From the NCBI GenBank assembly GCA_973895155.1, contig OZ316892.1, forward strand, positions 19,468,001-19,532,000: a DNA stretch of 64,000 bases, given 5' to 3'. This DNA is from Marsupella aquatica (Eukaryota; Marchantiophyta). The position numbers were made by a program, and so were the translations under genes. A model generated the notes under the pieces. The model had not been told where the DNA came from. It made no database searches and saw nothing but the letters and a program-made list of their open reading frames with translations. Positions 1 to 9,978 of the stretch are shown piece by piece (the stretch's first letter is position 1; each line of letters begins with the position of its first letter).

Positions 1-386
1 TGCGCCACGATCCTGAATAGCTCGCTATTATATTCTGCAATCGTCTTGTAATCTTGAACTCTCAAATTAATCCAGTCATGTCGCGCCGCTGGCAGGTAAA
101 TCATTCGAGTATGATCGAAGTGGGATTGAAGCTCGTCCCAGAGTATTCGCGGATTGAATTCGTTCATATATTGCCTTTTCAGGGAGTCGCTTAGATGATG
201 TCTAATTAGTATTAAGGCTTTTGCCTTTTGCTGTAGAGTTGTTCCCGCATCTGTTATGATTGTGTCCTGGAGATCCTTAGCGGCGAGGTGGGCTTCAACG
301 TCTAAGGTCTAGGATAAGTAATTAGCGCCATCTATACTGAGAGGTTGAAATAGGAGTTTCTCAATAGAATTAGTCGGTATTGACAT
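1..386 (-). pseudogene. Ty1/copia gag N-terminal fragment, runs off the window edge
   Basis: Reading the minus strand from an ATG at 386 gives a copia-type gag (UBN2/retrotran_gag family). Recognisable pieces are DVEAHLAAKDLQDTI, a RHHLSDSLK segment, LWDELQSHFDHTRMI and YNSELFRIV. Gag builds the virus-like particle of the retrotransposon. Codon 26 (311-309) is TAG where the family has Trp in a YLSW-like motif, so the copy is dead unless the stop is read through. No track-length ORF covers it because of this stop and the window edge. The rest of the element (protease, integrase, RT) would lie left of base 1. Family call is from recalled motif patterns, not a search. Confidence 0.8.
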
Positions 387-840
387 CCTGGTTTGGTTAA
401 TTGTGGTCCTATTGGATTCGGGTATAAGAGCCGCAATCTATGTGTATTCTCCGTCTGGTGCAATTGCTTAATCGTTTGAGCTTTCGGTTGTTCATTGTGC
501 TTCTGCGGGTCTGCATGTGCGGGATTGAATTTCCGCTTCTAAAATTGTTCTTGGATCCTTGATTCTCAATGGGTGGATGTCACTTTTGCTTCCACTTCTA
601 TTCTTATCGTGTGTTTTCCCCAATTGGTCCTCTTGTAAAACAAATCCGCGGATGGGCGAACGACCAAAAAAAAAATTGAGCTTTGTGCTGATAACATGTT
701 GTAGCTCATCAACAATCATCCTTCCATTCATTCCTCATCATATACATATAGCCCTTTAGGTCGGTAAGGCAGTTGGGCAGTTGGTCTTAACCTAACCGTA
801 GTAGGCTTGGTCCTAGGTAAGCTAGAGTTAACTTAGGTTA
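387..840 (-). other. Leader and probable LTR-side flank of the copia relic; no gene
   Basis: There is no convincing coding sequence. On the minus strand at 696-685 the sequence TGTTATCAGCAC sits about 300 bases upstream of the gag ATG and matches 9 of 12 bases of the usual plant copia primer-binding site (TGGTATCAGAGC, initiator tRNA-Met). If this is the PBS, the 5-prime LTR lies to its right, around 697-840, but I cannot delimit it because no second LTR is in view. Confidence 0.4.
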
Positions 841-878
841 CAACAAGTATATCATTAGTCAAGAGAATTTTTGCAATC

Positions 879-2161
879 ATGGGAACTGAGATCAATCCAA
901 CTGACATGGAGAGGTTTTCATCTTTGGTTGCTGCATACTTACATGGAATGAAGGAGAAGGAGATGGAGGAGAACAAAAAGAAGGAGTTGCTTGGAAGGAC
1001 CACAAAGTACTTGCACTCAGTTCTTACTAAGCAAGGAGAATTTGATGGGAAAAATGTGATAAGGTATCTCAAGGAATATTGGATAGAGGCTACAATTCAC
1101 AAGATTGATGCCAAGATAGCAGTCAAGGAGTTTGTGTCTTTGGCGGAACCTGATCTCAAGGAAATTGTTGTTTCCTTGACATAGAAAGCTAATGGAGAAA
1201 AGGCATGGAATATTTTTGAGCTGAGAATGAAAGAAGAATTTCAGCTGAAAGATCCAGATAGGGTCACGTAGGCATCTTTCCTTGATTGGGTGATTGACAG
1301 AAGTAAGAAGTTGGGACCTCAAGAGTTGATGAGAGAGTTTGTCAAGAAGTTCAATTAACTTCCTGAGATAGGATCTGAAGTTATCAAGGTCCAAAAGGCT
1401 ACTCTACTCATCCGGGCTGCTGATGAGAAGCTTCAGGATGAGTTAGAGCTTGCTCTTGAGCTAATGAACCCGAGTCGTGGGGCTAATCAGCCAACTTGGA
1501 AGGAGGTTGAGACTGCTATGCTAAGAGTCAGTCAAAAGCACAGAAGGAAGAAACTCAGTCATGAAGGTGTTCTGGACACAGTAGCACCTGTGACTTCTAT
1601 GAGAAGAATGCAGAAGATGGAATCAACAACCGATAGGGGTGAGAAGAGTGTGGACAAGATGGATGAGTTGTCTGAACTCATGAAGAATCTTACCATTCTT
1701 GCCACCCAAGCTTTGGGACAAATTGGAGGCAACACATCGAGACCACCATCAAGAGGTAGTGGAGGAGCAGGAAGTTCTATCGGAGGACCAAGAAGTTGGA
1801 ATTGCATCTGGTGTGATAGCAAAGAGCACTCTAGAAGAGAGTGTGCTGAGCTGTCTGCTGCTCTAAAGGAGAGAATGGTTAAGTTTGTTGAGCATGATGG
1901 CATAAGAAAACTTACCTATCATGATTCGGGTGAACTTATTCCAGTCAATGCCAACAAAGGTGGTATGAAGATACTAGTGGAGAAGAGAATGGTTGAACAT
2001 CATAACTCAGCCATTGCTGCAGCTTATGGGGACAAGGGTGAGCATGAAGCAGATGTCTACACTATGTTTGAGGATCCTTTGTTAGCAGGATCCTCAAAGA
2101 CAAAGAAGAAAAGGCTAGCAAAGTTTGTAAGGAGGAAATCAAGTTGGAATGATCCTGTTTG
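879..2161 (+). pseudogene. gypsy gag, three in-frame stops
   Basis: One frame from the ATG at 879 to the TGA at 2159-2161 reads as gag except for stops at 1182 (TAG), 1269 (TAG) and 1356 (TAA). The N-terminal part is charged and helical. Near 1801-1842 lies a zinc knuckle, CIWCDSKEHSRREC, with the C-x2-C-x4-H-x4-C spacing of retroviral-type nucleocapsids. A Gly/Ser/Pro-rich linker precedes it. Gag would package the element RNA. All three stops lie in the first third, with the downstream frame open, consistent with recent decay by point mutation. Identification rests on the knuckle and on its position upstream of protease and RT. Confidence 0.75.
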
Positions 2162-3257
2162 ATCTCTGCTTTTATTGCAGAGGTAGGGTCTCTATGGGAT
2201 TCTATTGTGGAGGAGAAGAGAAAGTCTGTGGAGCCTTTGGAAGACCGTGCTAAAAGAAAACAAAAAGTGGATTATGGACCTTCTATTCCTAGGCTATCAT
2301 CTGATGTGCCAATGAGAAGGAGTGTTCGATTTGAGGATAGAGTAAGCACCCCTAAACCCTAAACTTTGACCCCTTCAAAGGAGTTGGAAGTAGTAAAAAA
2401 GGAGAAGGTAGAAAAGAAAGGACCTGGTTGGATACTTGGAAGGGACGTGGAGCAACACATAGAGTATGACCAGGTTGCTGACAAGTTTTGGAAAGCCATA
2501 GTGAGTGGAGTCACCAATGAGGAGTTTTTTGCTTGCATGAACTCCAAAGCTCAAGATGCTTTAATTGCAAAGGTGAAGCAAAAAATATTTTATAAAGAAG
2601 GACCTCATGCATTGGGAGCAGAGTTTTATTCTGAAGTTGGAGAGGATGGAGAAGGTTCATTTTCAAGAGCTAATACATAGTGTCAAGTGTATCAAGTGAA
2701 TGTTGAGAAGATCCCTGGACCACAGATGCTAGGGTCTTCAAAGGAGAATCTTGATCCCTGGACCACAGATGCTAGGGTCTTCAAAAGAGAAGATCCCTAG
2801 ACCATAGATGCTAGGGTTTTCAAATGATGAAGTTTCTAGACCACAGATGCCAGAGTCTTCAAAGGAGGTAGTTTCTAAACCAAAGATGTTAGAAGCTAAG
2901 CTATTGGACTTGGGAAGATGGGAACCATTGATGGAAGAAAAGTTTGACAAGTCACAAGAAGTGGCAAAAATCAGTCAAGAGGAGGTACTCAAGGCTTCAC
3001 AAAGTGTGTGGGTCATGTGTGCCGCTACCATGAAGAATCTTGAATTGGAGATGGCAAAGAGTCCATCTTGGAACCATTCTGGGCAAGAACTTGCTCAGTG
3101 GTGGAAATGGAGCTTGTGGGGATGGAGGGCAAAGCCCGAGCATTGATTGATACTGGATCAAAGGTAAATCTAATGTCAAGAAGTATCTATGATCTTGGGC
3201 AATGGATGGTTGATTGTGATACCCAGTGGTCAGTGAACTCAATCAATCGTTCAAAGA
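2162..3257 (+). pseudogene. gypsy gag-pol linker and start of the aspartic protease
   Basis: The frame beginning at 2159 stays open to 2680 except for a TAA at 2360, giving a Lys/Glu-rich linker. A 39-bp tandem repeat follows, with frame changes around it. From about 3068 the same frame resumes and contains the retropepsin active-site block ALIDTGSKVNLMS (about 3140-3178; D-T-G is the catalytic triad). The frame is then cut at 3257 by the inserted CACTA element and resumes at 7241. Retropepsin would process the polyprotein. This copy cannot make a full polyprotein. Confidence 0.75.
2712..2890 (+). repeat. 39-bp tandem repeat inside the gypsy coding region
   Basis: The motif (G/A)GACCACAGATGCTAGGGTC recurs at about 2717, 2760, 2799, 2838 and 2877: spacing 43, then 39, 39, 39. 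A 39-bp period is 13 codons, so copy-number change keeps the frame. Copies diverge by a few bases each. The repeat sits in the linker between gag and protease. Confidence 0.8.
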
Positions 3258-6200
3258 CACTAGAAGAAGTTGAGGTGAACTGAGATCGCAATATGTGACT
3301 CATTTTGGCTCATGTGACTTCATTGTGACTCAACGTGACTTGACCCACGCTGTGACCCTTGGAGTTGCAAAAGTTGAGACCAAAAAATGGAAGTCACTAT
3401 TGATACTGGGCTTTGTGACTTGCTTGAATTGAAGATTCACCTCCAAGCCGGAGACCGATCACTTCATTACAACAGCTTCTGGACGGAACAAACTCTGCTC
3501 AGCCCCACAGAAACACAAATGTTAAGGCTCCAAGTCAGAGCTCACAAACAGAAACTCAGATAAATAACATTCAAAATCTGTCCAGGTTTGTGCAAAGTGT
3601 ACATATTCATTCTTCTGGAATGAACATGCAATGCATACATCACCTAGACACAGTCATTATAAATCATTGGGCAAGTGTGTTCCTATTTCGAGGCTACAGG
3701 AAAGGATAGAGTGACACCAAACTCAAGAGTACACCAAAAGAAAAACAGCAGAACTAAAGTTAATCATGTGTGGATAAACTGCACATGGGAAGTTCCCTTG
3801 AAGAAGCATCAGTTGCTAACATTGTCACTCGAACCACACCCAGTTTATTACCTCAATGTCTTCAGCCTCAATATCCAATCCTCAGCCCCCTGGTGCTTAC
3901 GTGTTTGTTCTGAAAATTTCTGTGATGAAATAATTATTCAATACATTCAATAGCAAAGAGAACTCGATCACAAAAGAAAAATAGTTAGTGTGAATGCTAA
4001 TTTCTCAACACTTAACTAAATTCAAACCACCAATTCAAGTAGTAAGTTTCAAAAATTTGCCTTTACATGAAGAGAAACCAATTGGCCATGCATCTTACTA
4101 AAGCAATAAACAAATAATTAGGCTCAACACACAGGCAAACTAAGTCTCGAAACATGCTACTGAGAAGTAGCATTTTTTGAATGTCAGACTATGTGTAAGT
4201 GCCATGATCGTGCTCCTACGATTCACAAGGAGGGCTAGCCCAAAAGGGAGAAGCAACAATGTGGAGTCTATACACGTAGCACAAATCCCAGTTTAGAAGG
4301 GTGGATGAAGTTCAGAAAGAGTTCGATCAGAACTTGCCATTTGAGATTGCCAATCTGAACTTCACATTTGGCCATATAGTTATCCTTGTGGCCTTCAGCT
4401 GCGTGTCTCAGGCTGAATTTCACTTTCCAGTTTCGAGAGTTGTGAAGGTCTAGTTTTAGTAACTTCCTCCTAACTCGACTTGGGAGCATTCTCTATATTT
4501 GCTAGCTTGTAGTTAGCTTTGACTCCTGTTAGCTTAGTTGACGACCCTCTTGAGATATTAACAATTAGAACAAACACAAGTTGTCAAGATAGATTCCACC
4601 GGAGCAAAAAGTCCAAAATCAGGTGAAAGAAAACCTAAGGAAAGTCCATAAGAACGAAAGTAGGAAGGCAGGCGCACGGGCCACCGAGCAAAGTAAAGGA
4701 TGCATGTGATTAGTGGGGAGGGATCTTAGCAAAAATAGGGGAAAGCAAGGGAACTTGCTACTAAAATCAGCTGAACGATTGCACAGTTCCTATAAATTTA
4801 GTGGACCTTAAGGTCGTCTGTTCACCCCCCCCACCCCACCGCCAGAGCACGGGGCACAAGGCTTGTTCTGATACAGGGAGGAGCGAAACAGTCATGTCAA
4901 GCTGCAAGAAGTGTGGAGAGACCAATCAGTAAGCAAAAATACGGGAGAACATACATACATCAGCAGCAACAGGAAACAAGAAAGATGATTTTGGGTGGCA
5001 TCTTAGGGTCGGGGACACCACTGCAACACCGGGACCTAGGATATGACTTGTTCTTAATCTGCTGATAGCATCCGGCAGGCCGGCGACCCATGGCAAAAGG
5101 GCAGAGCAGCAATCCGCTCAAAATGGAACATTCAACAGGAAATGAAGAATAGGCACCCAAGCTCAGACTGTGTAGAAGTACAGTACCAAGGCTCAATCCC
5201 TCTCTTCATTGGGTTAGCACCTATGTAGGTGCAGGCTAAGGAGCAGTAGTGACTACGGCATCTGGGAAGGCGCAACTCAACAACAGAAATTCAGAAGCAC
5301 CACTTGGCCGCTTGGGACTGTCTGTGGTAGTCAAACAGTATCATGGGTCTTGCCTGGCTGGCAAGGTGTACGCAGAGAGCGATGTTTGCCCAATAAGAGC
5401 TTATAAGAAAAGGAATGAGTGGGTCTTACCTTGTGAGGGTTTAATCAACTTTGCGCTCAATGATTGGATATATGTTGATAGCGTGCCCAAGGTTGTAGAT
5501 TAGTAACGCGTTTGCAATCCCTTCCACCTCACCAGCTGCAGCCCACAGTCATAGTCATTTTCAGAAAAATTTGCGCTGCTGAAACTTTGAAGGAACCTAA
5601 GTAAAAAGAAACTTCGACAACACCAGTCAAGTCACGAGTTCTTACCAACATTTACAACAAATGAAGGTCACAGCTCCCTAAACCTTGCCACTCCGCTACT
5701 CGCTCTCAGCTATGACCTTCAACCCTGCCACTCCGCTATGAAATGAAACTAACAAAACCTCCCAATCCCATAAGCCCCGCGGGGACTGGCGCACCAGTGT
5801 CACTGCCAATAGCCCTCAGATCCGAGCTGTTGTTTCCGCGAGAAAAGCTGAGAGTAGAAATAATCGCACTAGTAGTGGCAGCAAAAGACAAACCTTGATC
5901 AAGCGCTGCTGCTACGCACGCACGCCATCGCCATCTCTAGAGCTCTCGATCTTCTCACCTGACAAAATCATTCACTGTTTGTTTTCAAGCTGGATATTGG
6001 AGTCTGCGTCTCTCGTCCAAGGCTTCCGATCATCTGCTCTGGTCCAAAGCTCCCAAACTTGCAGACTGAGAACGAGGAATAGGGTTGTGGTATGCATTGG
6101 ACAAGAAGTCAGTGAGTGAGGTAGTCGACTCTCGGCCACGAAGAGCAGAAGACGAATTAGACGAGCATGAAGACCCCGACAACAATGACATATCCAGACG

Positions 6201-7240
6201 ACAAGTAGGGACTTACGCAATAAAGTCTAGCCTTGATCAAGCGTTGTTGCTGCACCTGCCTGCCATCACCATCTCTCAAGCGGGAGTGAAGTCGATCCGT
6301 AAAGCTCCTCGCACAAAACCCTTCACAAAACCTTCAGGCACGATGAATGTCCCCGTAAGCACAATGGACAAGCGAGTTTTTCTGAAACCGCCGAGTTCCC
6401 ACGCACATTCAACTCAACTTTGCACTATACTGCCGTGTTAAACAAAACCCGCGCACCATAAACTTGTGTCCAAAGGCACACTCACGCACATTGAAGTGGA
6501 GACATTAGTTCACAAAAGAGACACAAAAGTCTATGATTTGCCTAATTAGTTTTTTCCTTTGAAACCAAAGGACTTACGTAATAGTTATATGTGGGGTGAG
6601 TGGTTAGTCACAACTTTAAACCACCCCCTTTGGTGAAAATGTGGCCAAATAGTCAGGTATATATGACCCCACATTACCATTATGAAAAGTACACTTTTTT
6701 AGGGTTGGGGTAGTGAAGAGCTGATCATATATATATTTAAGTTGGACATTTAAGTTGGACTTATATTGAACATGAACCATGCATTGGTTGTCATATATGA
6801 AGGGGGCATGGGAAACATGAAGGTTTCTAGGGCATGGGAATAAGTAAACCCAACCTACATATGTGAGGCTGAAATTGGGTGATAATTAAGCACGCCTTTG
6901 GCTCGACCAGAAGACGTCGATAGAAAAATTAGAGATTGACTACAAAAAGTATTAAGTTAGGTTAGCAAGCTTTGACAAATCCTTTTTGCAGTTGAATGGG
7001 GCTGGGGCGCGATTCATGGTGTCTAAATGGGGGCAGGAATAATGATGGAATACTCAGTAATGGTTTAAAATGGTATGACCTGACTATAAAGTTGTAAACA
7101 TAACTCCTCAAAACTTCACCAAAACTCAGTCAAGAAGGTGTGACTAACATGACACCAACAACTTTGGAGTCGCTGTTTCATGAAGGTCTCGGACAAGTCA
7201 CGTTCTTTGTGGTCTCAGAAAGGGTGGGTTTCTTCTAGTG
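3258..7240. mobile_element. Non-autonomous CACTA (En/Spm) transposon, 3,983 bp, TSD AGA
   Basis: The left end reads CACTAGAAGAAG and the right end, reverse-complemented, reads CACTAGAAGAAA, giving 11 identical terminal bases. Both ends are flanked by AGA (3255-3257 and 7241-7243), a perfect 3-bp target duplication of the size CACTA elements make. Subterminal repeats are visible: several GTGACTY copies at 3294-3430 and AAGTCAC/GTGACT-type copies at about 6600 and 7140-7200. No transposase is present, so it would need a partner in trans. The interior (about 3600-6450) is unlike its flanks and holds short ORFs of no known family plus a diverged direct repeat (about 5893-5945 and 6231-6283). The gypsy protease reads on either side, which shows the insertion is younger than the retroelement. 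Confidence 0.9.
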
Positions 7241-8515
7241 AGAATACACTTTGGGGAGGATGTCCATGAGTTCCAGTGAAGGTTGGCAATGTGATTGAGC
7301 CAACTAACACTTTTGTGCATGATAGCTTATCCTATGACTTGATTTTAGGGCAGCCTTACATTACTCAAGCTCAATTGTAATACAAGGTTTTGCCAGATGA
7401 TACTCATATGGCAAAGGTGAGGAGTCGAGATAATTTGCGGATTATTCAATTTCCTGTGGTGAAACCTGGACATTGGAGGAATCGAAAGGAGTTGAGAGGA
7501 CCTGAATCCAAGGAAGGAAATGAGGATTTCCTGAAGGCGTCTCGTTAAATAATGCGGGATGGCGGGACGCCGTCTCTGATGACCCGTTGATGACTTGGAA
7601 TGTGAATAGTTTGTTGACAAGCTTATTTGAAGGTGAAAGCTTGCATTGTCGAATTTCTTATGTGAAAGTGTGTGAAACTACTAGAAAATTCAAAAAGAAA
7701 ATTGCGAGGATTGACGATACTAAGTATGGAAATACATGCATTGCTAGAGGAATGTGAGGAGATCGAAGGCCTTCTAGATGAAGGAGTGGTAGTCTCTTTG
7801 GAAGAAATAATTGAAGATCTTTCAAAGGGAAGAACTTTTATGGAAATCAGTCATGAGTTGTATGGTGAATTATCTCAATTTGTTGAGGTCAACACCAAGT
7901 ACAAAATGGTGGACAAGAAAGTGAGACCAGCTGCACTTCCTTTGCCTTTGGATGCTAAGGAGGTTCTAGAGAAGGCAAGGAAGGAGACCAGTCTTAGAGA
8001 TTGGACTAAGATTGGCCATAAATTCACAGAGGAGACCCTTAATCAACTAAGGATTGGCGATGATGGGTTGTTGACAAGGAGAGAAAGAGAGAATTTTCGA
8101 CAAATGATTGGTGAACATGGTAAGGCTTTTGTTTTTTATCCTGAAGAGATGGGATGTGTAGATCCTAGTGTAGTTACTCCTATGGTGATTTTCACTGTCC
8201 CTCATATTCCTTGGGACTTGAAACCTATTCCGGTGCCCAAGGCTTTGTTGCCTAAACTTGTTGATCTCTTGAAGGAGAAACTTTCCACTAGGATCTTGGA
8301 AAGAGCAGATGCACTTTATTCTAATTGTTGGTTTACCATTTGCAAAAACAATGGTAAACTTAGATTTATTCAGGATATGCAACCACCCAACAAGGTTACT
8401 ATTTGCAACACTGGAATAGGACCTATAGTTGATGAGTTTGCAGAAGAGTTTGCCGGTAGAGCCATCTATTCATGTGGTAACCTCTATCAGGCTATGATCA
8501 GTTTCAGTTGGCTCA
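7241..8515 (+). pseudogene. gypsy protease end and reverse transcriptase start
   Basis: After the CACTA element the protease resumes and includes YDLILGQPYIT (about 7331-7364), the flap/GxP-like C-terminal part of a retropepsin. Stops follow near 7548. An open frame from 7672 contains the RT entry region: VPKALLPKLVDLLKEKLS, a CWFTICKNNGKLRFIQDM segment (8326-8380) and DEFAEEFAGRAIYS (about 8431-8470). Near 8488 a one-base loss shifts the frame: the expected GDLYSGYDQFQL-type motif continues in the next frame. Similarity stops near 8515 and unrelated DNA follows. The catalytic YxDD is absent. Confidence 0.8.
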
Positions 8516-9060
8516 AAGCTCGGGGGTCTCACTATATGGGGGACCTCCCCATCACCTGCGACGTTTTTAGGCCTCGGACCCCCTAAAATGTAAGAAAAAA
8601 TTATTATTTTTTAACCCCTATAAAGTTGGAATATTTTTGGAATATTTCCAAAAATTGGATTAAAAAGACCCTAATGTTCTTACAAGTCTCAAAATTGAAT
8701 TTAAAAGACCCTATCAATTGTTCTTCTACAAAAATTCTTAAGTCTTCCCTTACAACCAATAAAATGACCCTATTCTTTGTCGCACGTGATATGCCATTTT
8801 TGTGGAAGTGAAACCCCCAAGGTGACAAACTTCTCATTCTTGGCCATCTGCAGCAAATCAAATAGAGAGGCTAAGTATTTAGAAACTGCTAAAATCTTAT
8901 GCTGCACGTATGCTATCATTGAAGTATTGAATGGCACATTCACAGTTCACTCCTTAAGGACACAGTCAAGATCCATATACTACAATTAAAGCACATACTC
9001 TACTTGACCCGGGACTTGACCAAGGAAAGGACTTGGTTGCAGAAGGGAGAAATTACTTGA
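8516..9060. other. No gene seen; AT-rich sequence after the RT break
   Basis: The sequence changes character at the point where RT homology ends, with a run of A/T-rich DNA and short unconvincing ORFs. The join itself may be the edge of another insertion or a deletion breakpoint. I see no terminal repeat that would define one. Confidence 0.5.
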
Positions 9061-9545
9061 ATCACACCCACTCCTCAAAAAGGAGAATCACTCCTTCTAA
9101 AGACATGCACTCCCTGTTCAACTCCTTTTTTGAAGACGTCTACTACTTTAAGGACACACACTCCTTTCCAAAGGACAAACACTCCTAAACGAACAGTCCT
9201 TTGGAAAGGAGTAACACTCCTTTTACAAGGACCGAAAGTCCTTTCAAAAGGACTACTGCTCCTTTGTCAAGGACCAACTGTCCTTTCAAAAGGACTAGTG
9301 CTCCTTTGTCAAGGACCATCAGTCCTTTAAAAAGGACATACACTCCTTGACCAAGGACATGCACTTGCTTCAGAAGGACCTGAACTCCTTGGAAAAGGAC
9401 TTAGACTCCTTGGAAAAGGAAATAGACTCCTTGCAAAAGGACTTAGACTCCTTGGCAAAGGAGTTATACTCCTTTCACAATGGACATGGACTCCTTGAAA
9501 ACTCACACCCACTCCTTCACGAAGGCCACCCAATCCTTAACAAAG
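9061..9545. repeat. 21-bp minisatellite built on ACTCCTT...AAGGAC half-sites
   Basis: About 22 imperfect copies of a roughly 21-bp unit (for example GACTCCTTGGAAAAGGACTTA) run through this stretch. Each unit is itself nearly palindromic: a TCCTT half-site faces an AAGGA half-site across 3-4 bases. The later copies (about 9340-9475) keep exact 21-bp spacing, so in the plus frame starting at 9347 they encode a leucine heptad (LDSLEKE-type repeats). The earlier copies are more irregular. Confidence 0.85.
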
Positions 9546-9978
9546 AAGAACAACTAAGAGGTTAAAAAATGGTTGACCAGGGCTCACAGTCCTTGACAGA
9601 GCAGATTTCAGAACTCGTTTAATTGACACAAGTCATGAACTAAGTGTAAAAGGACTGTACAAGACTCGCTCATGTGTACACTCCTTTCAAAAAGGACTAG
9701 ACCCTCATCTAAGATTACTTGGATTAGAGAGTGACCGTGCTATTACCAACAAGAGATTGCTAAAGGTTCCTCATCATTTGCACATGACATTTGCCAATAG
9801 ACAAATGTGAAGACTTACTTGTCAGAAACTGAGAATTGCTCAAAAATATGATTTGCGGTTGGTCTTTTGAAGCTGCACAAAGAGCATAGAGGAAGTTTTA
9901 AACACAAAAGGCATGAAAATCACGGTATGCGCATTGCAAAATGCACACCACATCTTCAACAGCCACAGAATGTACGAC
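9546..9978. other. No gene seen
   Basis: Only a few scattered AAGGACT motifs related to the neighbouring minisatellite (for example 9648-9653 and 9684-9698) are visible. No coding sequence or terminal repeats are evident. Confidence 0.4.

Larger units (their letters stand above)
841..8515 (+). mobile_element. Decayed Ty3/gypsy retrotransposon split by a CACTA element
   Basis: Gag with a CCHC knuckle, an aspartic protease and the first part of a reverse transcriptase follow in order on the plus strand, which is the gypsy (and general LTR) layout. The reading frame is broken by several stops and frameshifts. A CACTA element (3258-7240) sits inside the protease region. The similarity ends abruptly near 8515, inside the RT palm before the catalytic YxDD, so RNase H, integrase and the 3-prime LTR are missing. 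I could not identify a 5-prime LTR. The left limit is approximate. Confidence 0.8.

Noticed and set aside
5249-6441. Plus-strand ORFs in the small CACTA element as genes
   Set aside because: Short, without domains and interrupted; better described as filler or captured fragments.
9327-9533. Minus-strand ORF through the 21-bp repeat (SLSPFPR-type repeats)
   Set aside because: An open frame is a by-product of a period divisible by three; no independent support.
9061-9545. CRISPR-like array
   Set aside because: Units are contiguous with no unique spacers, and the genome is a plant's.
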